Assembly (NCBI GenBank): GCA_017448545.1
Contig: JAFSLH010000015.1
Location: 1 to 51,793 of the forward strand
Direction of reading: 5' to 3'
Source: Clostridia bacterium
Lineage (GTDB): Bacteria > Bacillota > Clostridia > Christensenellales > CAG-138
Length of the DNA stretch: 51,793 nt
This document shows positions 43,251 to 51,440 of the stretch, one piece after another. The notes beneath the pieces were generated by a model. That model was not told the DNA's origin, did not search any database, and worked only from the letters and a program-made list of their open reading frames with translations. Position 1 is the first letter of the stretch, and the number at the start of each line of letters is the position of its first letter. Both the position numbers and the translations under genes were made by a program.

Positions 43251-44501
43251 TTACAGAGGCAGTTCGGAGCCGTGCCGCAGCGCCTTCACCACCGGCAGTT
43301 CTTCGCCGCTGAGGAAGCGGATCAGCGCGCCGCCGCCCGTGCAGATATAGCCGATCTTGTCGGTCAGACCATACTTTTCGGTCGCAGTGATGCTGTCGCC
43401 GCCGCCGAGCACCGTAAAGCCCTCGGTATCGGCCAGCGCCTGCCACAGCGCCTTCGTTCCGTACTCGCTCGGCGCCTGCTCAAAAATGCCCATCGGGCCG
43501 TTGACGAACACGGTCCTGGCCCGCAGGATGCGCGCCCGATAGTCCGCCGCCGTTTCGTGCCCGACGTCGATCGCGCCGATGTCCGCCGGAATCTCGCCGA
43601 GCTTCGCCTCGTGCCGCTCGCCGTCCGTGACCCATGCAAGGTCGGTCGGCAGCACGATCTTCTGCCCGTACGTCGCGTACAGTTCCCGCGCGACTTCGTA
43701 ATATTCGGTATAATTCGATTTCTCAATGAACGCCGCGCTGCCCGCGCCGATGTCGTTTCCGAGCGCGATCAGGAAGATGTTCGCAACGAGGCCGCCGGTC
43801 AGGATCTCGTCGGCAACGCCGCGCTCCAGCACGGTCTTCATCATCTGGAACGCATCCGAAATCTTCGCGCCGCCCAGAGAGAACACGCAGGGGCGCTGCG
43901 GCTCCTCCATGACGGAAGACACGGTGCAATATTCCTTCTCAAACAGCCGGCCCATCGCACTCGGCAGAACCTGCTCGAACCCGCAAAGGCTCGGCTGATC
44001 GCGGTGCGCTGCGGCAAACGCGTCGCAAACGTAGTAATCCGCCAGCGGCGCAAGCTTTTCGACAAGCAGCGTCTTTGCCTGCTGCTCATGCGAAAGGCGA
44101 AGCTTCATCTCAAAGAGCGTCTGCTCCTCGGAAACGAAGCGAACATTGTCCAGCAAAAGGATTTCGCCGTCCTTGAGGGCTTTGATCGCTTCGCGCGCGG
44201 CGGGGCCGCAAACGTCGTCGATAAAGCGCACTTCCTTGCCCAAAAGACGCGAAAGAACCGCAGCATGCGGCCTTGTCGTGTAGAAATTTTTATACTCGAT
44301 GTCGCTGCCCTGATGCGCAAGCAAAACGACCCGCGCTCCGTTTTCACTGAGCTCGCGGATCGTCGGCACGCAGGCCGTGATACGGTTCACGCTTTTCAGC
44401 GTGCCCGTACCACGGTCCACGGGTTGATTGATGTCTACCCGGCACAGCACGGTCTTGCCGCGCACTGGAAGCTCATCGAGCGTTCTGATCCCGAATCGCA
44501 T
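43251..44501 (-). CDS. pgk: Archaeal-type phosphoglycerate kinase (variant substrate site)
   Basis: The 416-residue protein is a full PGK resembling the archaeal type: VLCRVDINQPVD (R21, D23), CDAFAAAHRDQPSLCGF (R167), FSLGGAKISD (K213), FVNGPMGIFE, LGGGDSITATEKYG and ICTGGGALIRFL. The canonical HxGR/K position, which holds a basic residue for the 3-phosphate of 3-phosphoglycerate, is H63-Q-G-S66-D67 here, so that residue is gone. R40, R121 and R167 are kept. It may thus act on a carboxylate analogue (malyl phosphate) rather than, or besides, 1,3-bisphosphoglycerate (inference). It is directly downstream of the GAPDH gene (18-base gap). Confidence 0.9.
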   Translation of the reverse strand: MRFGIRTLDELPVRGKTVLCRVDINQPVDRGTGTLKSVNRITACVPTIRELSENGARVVLLAHQGSDIEYKNFYTTRPHAAVLSRLLGKEVRFIDDVCGPAAREAIKALKDGEILLLDNVRFVSEEQTLFEMKLRLSHEQQAKTLLVEKLAPLADYYVCDAFAAAHRDQPSLCGFEQVLPSAMGRLFEKEYCTVSSVMEEPQRPCVFSLGGAKISDAFQMMKTVLERGVADEILTGGLVANIFLIALGNDIGAGSAAFIEKSNYTEYYEVARELYATYGQKIVLPTDLAWVTDGERHEAKLGEIPADIGAIDVGHETAADYRARILRARTVFVNGPMGIFEQAPSEYGTKALWQALADTEGFTVLGGGDSITATEKYGLTDKIGYICTGGGALIRFLSGEELPVVKALRHGSELPL

Positions 44502-44519
44502 TCTGTTTCTCCGATCTTC

Positions 44520-45572
44520 TTATTTGAACCGACCGATCTTGAGGTACTCGTTCGTCTTGGCGGTGCCTTCCTCACAGGTCAGCTGCATCTTCATGCAGGC
44601 ACGGATTGCGTCGATCGTTTCCGGAATCGTGACGCTCTCCTGCGGAATGTTGATCGCGAACATGATATCGTTGCCGCTCTCGACGATGCTGTCTTCCCAG
44701 AGGCCGATCTCGTACATGTCGCCGCGGCGGTTGCCGAGGTCACGCGCATACTTGAACAGACTCGCATTGCCCTTGAAGCCTTCGTCGATCGTGACGGTGC
44801 GGATACGCGGATGCTTGCGGAACGCTTCGAGCGCTTCTTCCCGCGTGATCTTTCTGCCGTCCCGGCCGGTTGCGAGCACGGTGATGATGTGGCCGTGGGT
44901 CACCGGCGTGTGGACGAGGATGCCGGTCGCTTCGATGTGCGGCATGATCGTCATCAGGTCGAGCGCCTGGTGCGACGGCGCCTTGTCGATCTGCAGCGCG
45001 TTCGTCAGGCCGCGATGATAGTCGCCCGGATCCGCAACGCGGCGGATAATCGTGATGGCAACCTTCTCGACGCCGTATGCGCGATCGAGGCAGTCGACCG
45101 CACGGATCAGACCGGTCGTGTTGCAGCTCGTCAGCTTCAGGTATTCCTGGCCGACGCCCTTTTCGTAGTTCGCATAGCCATGGAAGAACACGTCCGCGAC
45201 GGAGTTCTTTTCACCGCCCTGGAAGATCGCCTTGACGCCGACCTTCTGGTACAGCTCCTTGTTCTTTGCGCCGACGCCGCCCGGGGAGGAATCGAGCATG
45301 ACGTCTACCTTGCGGCAGAGTTCCTCGAACGTTCCCGCGACCGGGATATCGAACTTGTCGAACGCCGCCTTGTCCGCGCCGTCGACCAGATACAGATTGT
45401 ACTTGACGTTGTTCGCGCCGATCATGTCATTCTCGCGCAGCGCGCGGATGGACAGCGTAGGCGCAAGATCCGCGATACCGACGAGCTCCATGTCCCCCTG
45501 CATCGCAACGCCGTCTGCGAGGCGCTGACCGATTGTGCCGTATCCTGCTACGCCGACTTTAATCTTTGCCAT
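44520..45572 (-). CDS. Archaeal-type (type II) glyceraldehyde-3-phosphate dehydrogenase-like protein
   Basis: The 350-residue protein resembles archaeal GAPDH, not the bacterial GapA. It has a Rossmann start KVGVAGYGTIGQRLADGV, LDSSPGGVGAKNKELYQ, KAIFQGGEK, the catalytic Cys in SCNTTGLIR (C150), RRVADPGDYHRG and GHIITVLA with a likely catalytic His (H226/H228). The HHGPD segment of archaeal enzymes, near the substrate phosphate, is HQALD here (201-205). It may oxidise an aldehyde acid such as malate semialdehyde to an acyl phosphate (inference). It lies between iolG (28-base gap) and pgk (18-base gap), which is unusual for inositol clusters. Confidence 0.88.
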   Translation of the reverse strand: MAKIKVGVAGYGTIGQRLADGVAMQGDMELVGIADLAPTLSIRALRENDMIGANNVKYNLYLVDGADKAAFDKFDIPVAGTFEELCRKVDVMLDSSPGGVGAKNKELYQKVGVKAIFQGGEKNSVADVFFHGYANYEKGVGQEYLKLTSCNTTGLIRAVDCLDRAYGVEKVAITIIRRVADPGDYHRGLTNALQIDKAPSHQALDLMTIMPHIEATGILVHTPVTHGHIITVLATGRDGRKITREEALEAFRKHPRIRTVTIDEGFKGNASLFKYARDLGNRRGDMYEIGLWEDSIVESGNDIMFAINIPQESVTIPETIDAIRACMKMQLTCEEGTAKTNEYLKIGRFK

Positions 45573-45600
45573 ATTCGAACTCCTTTCCGTTTTCCGCCGT

Positions 45601-46614
45601 TCAGATTTCGTCTACCCGTACCGGGCGATTTTCTTTCATGGACTTCAGGCAGGCCTGCGCCAGCTTGACCGAGACGAGACCGTCCCAGATGCCGGTCTGC
45701 GGCTGCTCGTTCTTGAGGATACACTCGATGAACTCGCGGACTTCCGCCTGATAGGAACCCATGTACCGCTCGAGGAAGAACCACAGCGGCTTTTCACCGG
45801 TCACGCCGTCCACATTGGACAGCACGACGTTCGAAGCGGTATCGTTCTGCGTCGTGGCGCAGCCCTTGGAGCCGAACACTTCGCCGCGCTGATCGTAGCC
45901 GTACACCGCCTTGCGGGAACCGTCCACGGTCGCGAGCGCGCCGTTCGCCAGCTTCATCGTGATCGTGCAGGTATCCACGTCGCCCGCTTCGCCGATGGCC
46001 GGATCGATCAGGCATGCGCCCTGCGCGTACACTTCAACGACTTCCTGACCGGACAGGTAACGCACCATATCGAGATCGTGAATCATCATGTCCATGAAGA
46101 TGCCGCCGGACACCGCAACATACTTGGCGGGCGGGGGCTCCGGGTCACGGGAGGAAACACGAACGTACTGCACCTCGCCGATCTTGCCGTCCTGCACGGC
46201 CTTGCGCAGCGCGCGGTAGTTGTGGTCATACCGGCGGTTGAAACCGACCTGATAGATCAGCGGCTTCGGAGACGCTTTCAGCGCCGCGTCGACTTCTTCG
46301 ATCCGCTCGATGCTCTGATCGATCGGCTTCTCGCAGAAGATGTGCTTGCCGGCGGCGATCGCTTCAAGCGAAATCTGCGCGTGCAGCGTCGTCGAAGCAC
46401 AGATCAGAACCGCCTCGATCTTCGGATCGTCCAGAATCTTGTGATAGTCCTCATACACATTGTCGATTCCGACAGACTTTGCCCATTCCGCAACTGCGGG
46501 CTGCATGAACGGGTCTGCGATGGCGGCGATGTGTGCTTCCGGAACGCCCGTCAGGATGCTCTTCGCGTGGACCTGTCCGATACGACCGGCTCCGATAATG
46601 CCAACTTGAATCAT
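45601..46614 (-). CDS. iolG: Inositol 2-dehydrogenase
   Basis: The NAD-dependent enzyme starts inositol breakdown by oxidising myo-inositol to 2-keto-myo-inositol. The 337-residue protein of the Gfo/Idh/MocA family has GIIGAGRIGQVHAKS (dinucleotide binding), FCEKPIDQS with the catalytic Lys, QVGFNRRYDHNY and GGIFMDMMIHDLDM with the conserved Asp/His. Length and sequence match IolG best, but scyllo-inositol or glucose dehydrogenases in the family are close relatives. It lies 41 bases after the phosphoglycerate mutase gene. Confidence 0.93.
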   Translation of the reverse strand: MIQVGIIGAGRIGQVHAKSILTGVPEAHIAAIADPFMQPAVAEWAKSVGIDNVYEDYHKILDDPKIEAVLICASTTLHAQISLEAIAAGKHIFCEKPIDQSIERIEEVDAALKASPKPLIYQVGFNRRYDHNYRALRKAVQDGKIGEVQYVRVSSRDPEPPPAKYVAVSGGIFMDMMIHDLDMVRYLSGQEVVEVYAQGACLIDPAIGEAGDVDTCTITMKLANGALATVDGSRKAVYGYDQRGEVFGSKGCATTQNDTASNVVLSNVDGVTGEKPLWFFLERYMGSYQAEVREFIECILKNEQPQTGIWDGLVSVKLAQACLKSMKENRPVRVDEI

Positions 46615-46655
46615 GTTTTTTCCTCCGTTTTTTTGAACTATAACCCTTCCGGGGA

Positions 46656-48221
46656 TTATTCGGTATAAGCTTCGCCGCTGCCTTCGGTCAAAGAACCGTA
46701 GGTGCGCTGAATCTTAGCCCAGTTTTGGTCGCGGTCGAGCGCAACGCCTCTCCCGACGCCCGAAACGATCGTGCCGACGCCTTTTTGTGCGAGCGTTTCG
46801 CCGAGCTCGCGCAAAAGCGCGGGCGCACTGCCCGGCAGCGTGGATCGCCCGTCAAAGATGATATGTACATAAACGTCCTCGAGGCCCGCTTCCTTCGCCA
46901 TGTCGACGAGCGCAAGCGGATAGTCGATCGACCCATGCGAGGACTTTTTCGTCAGCAGCGCGAACAGGTGCAGCGCCGTCCCGCGCCGTTTGACCGATTC
47001 GATCGTTTCGAGGAACACAGGGTTCTTCGCAAACGAACCGTCCTTCATCGCATTGTCCAGCCGCACGTCGTCCTGCAGAACGACTCTGCCGGAACCGAGA
47101 TTGATGTGTCCCGCTTCCGAATTGCCGGTCTTGCCCTCCGCAAGCCCGACCGCCGGGCCGGACGCTTCGAGCTTTGCATACGGATAGTCGCGCAGCAGCG
47201 CGTCCCATTCCGGCGTCGCCGCCGTATGGATCGGGTTGTTTTCGGTCGGCAGATCGAGACCCCATCCGTCGCAGATCAAGAGCAGCACTTTTCCGGTGTT
47301 TGCAAAGCGGAACAGCGGCTTTCCGGTCATTTCGGCGGGCTGTTCAATGCCCATCGCGGACAGGATCGTCGGCGCGACGTCGCAGAGTTTTCCGCTCTCC
47401 CTCAGCCGCTCGGTTCCTTCGCCGAGCGCGATGCAGGCGACGAGATTCGTCGTGTGCGAAACGTGCGGTTTGCCCTCCGGCGTATGCAGAATTTCGATGT
47501 TTCCGTGGTCTGCGGTTACAAGAACAGTATAGCCCTTTTCACGCGCGTATGCAACAGTTTCGCCGATATATTTGCTGACTGCAGTGCACGCAATCGGCTT
47601 TGCGCTGTCGCTGGAAGTATGGCCGATGACGTCGCCGTTCGCGAAGTTCGTCACGATGAAATCATACCCCTTGTCGAGCCCTTCTTCGAGCTTTTTCGCG
47701 ACCTCCGGCAGCTTCAGTTCCGGTACCGTGTCGAACGGAACGCCCTTCGGCGACGGGATGCGGAAATCGTCCTCGCCCGCAAACGGCGTCTGGTTGCCGC
47801 CGTTGAAGAAGAACGTCACATGCGCGTATTTCTCGCTTTCGGCGAGGTGCATCTGCGTCTTGCCGTTATTCGCCAGCACCTCCGCCAGCGTCTTCTGCAC
47901 CTTCGACGGCGCAAACGCGATCGGCAGATAGGTATACCGCTCGCTGTACATCGTCAGGATCACGAAATCGAGCGGATCGAGCATCCTGCGCTCGAACCCC
48001 TTGAAGTTCGGATCGGTAAACGCGTCGGTCAGTTCCGTTTCGCGCTCGCCGCGGCGGCAGCAGAAGATCACGCCGTCGCCCGCCTGCACAAGTCCTTCCG
48101 CCTTGCCGTCTTGGCCGACAAGGTTCATCGGCTCGAAATGGTACTCCGAGCCGCCGTTTTCATACCGTTTTTCGACCGCGCGCGCAAGCGCCTCGCCGCC
48201 GGCCAGTTGATACTGTGACAT
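46656..48221 (-). CDS. Circularly permuted cofactor-independent phosphoglycerate mutase
   Basis: The 521-residue protein contains all of iPGM, but in rotated order. Residues 1-302 match the canonical second half: IFCCRRGERE, EKYAHVTFFFNGG (131-142), NFANGDVIGH (D197, H201), TADHGN (D238, H239) and PHVSHTTN (H256), ending EMTGKPLF. A 7-residue linker leads into residues 311-521, which match the canonical first half: LLICDGWG (D318), GNSEAGH (catalytic S368), LTKKSSHGSIDYP (H429), DGRS (R459, where the family has DGRD) and ALDRDQNW. All seven metal ligands and the catalytic Ser are present. The gene is a single open frame with a GGGGGG site before the ATG. It is 71 bases after a HAD gene. Confidence 0.92.
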   Translation of the reverse strand: MSQYQLAGGEALARAVEKRYENGGSEYHFEPMNLVGQDGKAEGLVQAGDGVIFCCRRGERETELTDAFTDPNFKGFERRMLDPLDFVILTMYSERYTYLPIAFAPSKVQKTLAEVLANNGKTQMHLAESEKYAHVTFFFNGGNQTPFAGEDDFRIPSPKGVPFDTVPELKLPEVAKKLEEGLDKGYDFIVTNFANGDVIGHTSSDSAKPIACTAVSKYIGETVAYAREKGYTVLVTADHGNIEILHTPEGKPHVSHTTNLVACIALGEGTERLRESGKLCDVAPTILSAMGIEQPAEMTGKPLFRFANTGKVLLLICDGWGLDLPTENNPIHTAATPEWDALLRDYPYAKLEASGPAVGLAEGKTGNSEAGHINLGSGRVVLQDDVRLDNAMKDGSFAKNPVFLETIESVKRRGTALHLFALLTKKSSHGSIDYPLALVDMAKEAGLEDVYVHIIFDGRSTLPGSAPALLRELGETLAQKGVGTIVSGVGRGVALDRDQNWAKIQRTYGSLTEGSGEAYTE

Positions 48222-48241
48222 TTGCGTCCCCCCAGATCAAT

Positions 48242-48283
48242 AGTTTACAGTTGAGAGTTTACAGTTTACAGTTTACAGTTGAA
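48242..48283. repeat. Six-copy 7-bp tandem repeat
   Basis: AGTTTAC, AGTTGAG, AGTTTAC, AGTTTAC, AGTTTAC and AGTTGAA follow one another in the intergenic space between the mutase and the fourth HAD gene. The copy number could vary. No gene or terminator lies here. Confidence 0.85.
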
Positions 48284-48292
48284 AGTGTTCGA

Positions 48293-49072
48293 TCAGCCGA
48301 CGATGCGGGGCGTCGGGTCCTCCGCCGCTTCGGGGCAGAACCTGCCGTCTCCCGGGAAGATCTCGAGCAATTCTTCGAAATGATGCAGGATGCAGTCCGG
48401 CCGGTTCTCCTGCGTCAGCTTGAATTCCAGCCCGCCGGGGTACTCCGCGCCGACCGTGCCCGCAAAGTTCGACTGCTTTGCGCCGATGATGTCGCGCTTG
48501 AGGTTGTCGCCCACGAAACAGCTTTCCTCCGGCCGCACGCCCGCTTCCTGCAGCGCGAGGAAGTAGATCGCCGGATGCGGCTTCCGCAGCATCGTTACGC
48601 TCGACTGCTGCACGGTGCAGAACAGATCGCGGATTCCGTCGTGATCCAGCCACTCGTCGATCTCGATCGTGCCGATCAGGTCGCTGATGATGCCGACCAG
48701 ATAGCCGCGTTTCCGCAGCTCGCGAACCGTTTCCACGCCGTTTTCCACGACCACGCGCTCGCCCTTGGCGCGGCGGAAGCAATAGGTCAGCTCCTTCGCC
48801 GCGGGTTCGATCTTGGCACGATCCCATTCCGGGACGAGCCAGCGCGTCCAGAGCATCTCCTCCGGCGCTTCGCACATATACTTCAGCGCCCAGTTCCGGT
48901 ACCCGTCGTACCGCTTGTTCAGGAAATCATAGAACGTATCTGCGTCCATGTCCGTCCCGCAGAGTTCCTTGATGCGCTCGCGCGCCTGCCGGATGAACGG
49001 ATGGTTCTCCTCGTCCACCACGCGGAACGTGCCGCCGAGATCGAGGAAGATCGCCTTGATGTTCTCTTTCAT
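48293..49072 (-). CDS. HAD-like hydrolase (fourth of tandem set)
   Basis: The 259-residue protein has HAD motif I as FLDLGGT (nucleophile Asp, but Gly where the acid/base Asp is usual), motif II as IISD, motif III Lys in RKPHP and motif IV as VGDNLKRD. A helical cap (EMLWTRWLVPEWDR and following) resembles the neighbouring paralogues. Substrate unknown. The gene starts 2 bases after the third HAD stop codon, so the set is co-transcribed. Its last third has diverged more than its paralogues. Confidence 0.85.
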   Translation of the reverse strand: MKENIKAIFLDLGGTFRVVDEENHPFIRQARERIKELCGTDMDADTFYDFLNKRYDGYRNWALKYMCEAPEEMLWTRWLVPEWDRAKIEPAAKELTYCFRRAKGERVVVENGVETVRELRKRGYLVGIISDLIGTIEIDEWLDHDGIRDLFCTVQQSSVTMLRKPHPAIYFLALQEAGVRPEESCFVGDNLKRDIIGAKQSNFAGTVGAEYPGGLEFKLTQENRPDCILHHFEELLEIFPGDGRFCPEAAEDPTPRIVG

Positions 49073-49074
49073 GG

Positions 49075-49842
49075 TCAGACCCTCCGCACCTTATCCCACG
49101 CGACGTGCGGCGCCGCCGGGAAGATTTCCTTGAGCTCGGCGAAATCGAAAATGACCGCGTCCGGACGGTTCTCGTCCGTGATCTTTTCCTTCGCCAGCTT
49201 TTCGGGCGTCGTATACAGAATGAACATGCCGTAGCCCGCCAGCCGCGTGCCTTCCACGTCGCGGTTCAGGTTATCGCCGATATAGACGCAGCGCTCCGGC
49301 TTGACGCCGAGCAGGTCGCACGCCTTATTCGAGATCGCCGGGTCGGGCTTGCGGATGCCTTCCACACAGGAAAGCAGCACCGCGCCGAAATACTGTTCCA
49401 GACCGTCCGCCTTCAGCCAGCGCGGAATCTCCTGCGACGTGACCAGGTTCGAGATGATGCCGAGCTTATAGCCGTTCGCGTACAGGTCCTTGATCGACTG
49501 TGCGCCGTTCGGCGCGACGACGCGGCGGCCGTCCTTGTTGCGGTACTCGATCGTCAGCTCGATCGCGTTCTTCTTGATCAGCTCGCGATCGTATTCCGGC
49601 GTCAGCCACTTCGTCCAAAGCTCCTCTTCCGGCGCTTCCTTCATCGTTTCGAAGCACCATTTGCGGTAGCCCGCATAGCGGTAATCGAGGAATTTGCAGA
49701 ACTCGTCCGGGTCGCCGGTCTCGCCGCACATTTCGGCGATTTTGCGGCGCGCTTCGGCTTCAAACGCAGCGTCGCGCTCGACCAGACGCAGCGTTCCGCC
49801 GAGGTCGTAAAAGACAGCGTCAAATTCGCGTTCGGTATTCAT
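49075..49842 (-). CDS. HAD-like hydrolase (third of tandem set)
   Basis: The 255-residue protein has motif I FYDLGGT, motif II IISN, motif III Lys in IRKPDP and motif IV YIGDNLNRD. The nucleophile Asp is present, but the second Asp of DxDxT is Gly. Cap sequence EELWTKWLTPEYDRE is close to its neighbours, so it arose by tandem duplication. It lies 1 base from the second HAD gene and 2 from the fourth. Role not assignable beyond phosphate-ester or acyl-phosphate cleavage. Confidence 0.85.
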   Translation of the reverse strand: MNTEREFDAVFYDLGGTLRLVERDAAFEAEARRKIAEMCGETGDPDEFCKFLDYRYAGYRKWCFETMKEAPEEELWTKWLTPEYDRELIKKNAIELTIEYRNKDGRRVVAPNGAQSIKDLYANGYKLGIISNLVTSQEIPRWLKADGLEQYFGAVLLSCVEGIRKPDPAISNKACDLLGVKPERCVYIGDNLNRDVEGTRLAGYGMFILYTTPEKLAKEKITDENRPDAVIFDFAELKEIFPAAPHVAWDKVRRV

Positions 49843-49843
49843 G

Positions 49844-50581
49844 TTATGCCTCCTGTTTTTCGTTCAGCGGCGGGAAGATATCCAAAAGCTCGGAAATCCG
49901 CGTGATCGTATAATCCGGCTGTAGAATGATTTCCTGCGGCTCGTTTTTGATGGTATCCGGCTCGTCGATGCGGATCATCGTCGCAAAACCCGCCTTGCGC
50001 GTGCCTTCCACGTCGCGGATCGGGTTGTCGCCGACGTACGCGCACTGTTCCGGCTTCTTGCCGATCGCGCGGCAGGCGAGGAAATAGATTTCCGGGTCCG
50101 GCTTGCGCAGACGCACCTTCGAAGATAGAATCACGGCCTTGAAATAATGCGCTACGCCGTCGGCGATCATCCAGTCCGGAATCTCGGTCTCGGTGATCGT
50201 GTTCGCAATGATGCCCAGCGTATAGCCGCGCCGATTCAGCTCAATAATCGTGGACTTCACGTCGTCGCGCGGAACGCGGCGGCCGTCGTGATCCCGCCAG
50301 AGCCGCGTGAGCCGTCCCGCATGCGCGCAAACGCGTTCGGAATCGTAATCGGGCAGCAGATGCTGGCTCCAAAGCTCCATCTCGCCGGCGTCCAGCAGCG
50401 TCTTTTTGACTTCCTTGCGGTACTTCTGCCAATTCCGCTCCAGCTTTTCGAAGAACACATCGTGCGGCTCGGTCGCGCCGACCAGCTCCATCAACTCCTT
50501 CTCGGCCGCGGCGGAAAACTCGGGGTCGCGGATGACGATGCGCAGCGTGTTTCCGACGTCAAAAAAGATCGTGTCTGTCAT
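49844..50581 (-). CDS. HAD-like hydrolase (second of tandem set)
   Basis: The 245-residue protein has motif I FFDVGNT (nucleophile Asp; Gly at the acid/base position), motif II IIAN, motif III in LRKPDP and motif IV YVGDNPIRD. It matches the other three in the cap (MELWSQHLLPDYDSE) and length. It is 26 bases after the first HAD gene, with a weak ribosome binding site, and 1 base before the third gene. Substrate unknown. Confidence 0.85.
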   Translation of the reverse strand: MTDTIFFDVGNTLRIVIRDPEFSAAAEKELMELVGATEPHDVFFEKLERNWQKYRKEVKKTLLDAGEMELWSQHLLPDYDSERVCAHAGRLTRLWRDHDGRRVPRDDVKSTIIELNRRGYTLGIIANTITETEIPDWMIADGVAHYFKAVILSSKVRLRKPDPEIYFLACRAIGKKPEQCAYVGDNPIRDVEGTRKAGFATMIRIDEPDTIKNEPQEIILQPDYTITRISELLDIFPPLNEKQEA

Positions 50582-50607
50582 ATCCTCTGTCTCCTTTTCT
50601 GTAATAC

Positions 50608-51369
50608 TTATTTCTGATCATTGATCCGGCGAAGTATCTCCGGAATTTCATACAGCTCCTGCACCAGATAATCGGGCTTCGGCGCGTCCGCGCCATGGAA
50701 CGCCACGTCCCGATGTGCGATCGACGGGTTCGCAACCTGAATCACAAGCCCCAGCCCCGCGTTGCGCGCGCCGCGCACGTCGCGCGAAATCGTGTCGCCC
50801 ACATACCCGGTTTCGGCCGCCGTCACGCCCATTTCGTCCATCGCGACGGCAAAGATGCGCGGGTCCGGCTTCCGGATCCCGGCCGACGACGACATCACGA
50901 TCGTTTCCATGTACTGCGCGATGCCGTATTCGTTCAGCATGTGCGGCACGAGCGACGTCGAGATGATATTGGAAACGACGCCCATCCGGATGCCGAGCGC
51001 ATGCAGCTCCTCGATCGTTTCCTTGAGACGCGTTTTGCGCATGTTCTCCACGCGCTCATAATCATAGAGGAAGCTCAGCTCTTCCGCGATCGGCGCAAAC
51101 CGCTCGCGCGGGATGCCGAAGTCGCGCAAATACCATTCGCTCCAGATTTCGTCCTGCGGCAGCTCCGTCCAATCCTGCTCCCCGCGGTGCTTGTACGATT
51201 CCGCGTTTTTACGAAGGAGCGCATTGAGCGCCTCCGGCGTCGTGTCGAGCGCGATCCCGTATTGCCCCAGACGGCGAATCAGATGCGCGGCAAACCGCAG
51301 GCGGGATTCCTCCGACCCGTGCACGTCGTGCAGCGTTCCGCCCAGATCGAACAGCAGCGTTGTGATCAT
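50608..51369 (-). CDS. HAD-like hydrolase (first of tandem set, first gene of operon)
   Basis: The 253-residue protein has motif I LFDLGGT, motif II VVSN, motif III in IRKPDP and motif IV YVGDTISRD, with the same missing acid/base Asp. The start at 51369 follows GGAGGGG; an in-frame start further upstream (51426) would read through the operator region and lacks such a site. It leads the operon, so it is expressed closest to the LacI-type operator. Its substrate is unknown. Confidence 0.85.
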   Translation of the reverse strand: MITTLLFDLGGTLHDVHGSEESRLRFAAHLIRRLGQYGIALDTTPEALNALLRKNAESYKHRGEQDWTELPQDEIWSEWYLRDFGIPRERFAPIAEELSFLYDYERVENMRKTRLKETIEELHALGIRMGVVSNIISTSLVPHMLNEYGIAQYMETIVMSSSAGIRKPDPRIFAVAMDEMGVTAAETGYVGDTISRDVRGARNAGLGLVIQVANPSIAHRDVAFHGADAPKPDYLVQELYEIPEILRRINDQK

Positions 51370-51440
51370 AGCCCCTCCCGTTTTTCGCCGTTTTATCGCC
51401 CGCTGTGCATACCGAAACAAACGCATCTTACGCAGCGATT

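Noticed and set aside
46656-48221. Fusion of two unrelated metalloenzymes or an assembly error in the mutase gene
   Set aside because: Both halves are complementary parts of one enzyme with all active-site residues once, the frame is open with a normal start region, and a short linker joins them at the natural termini.
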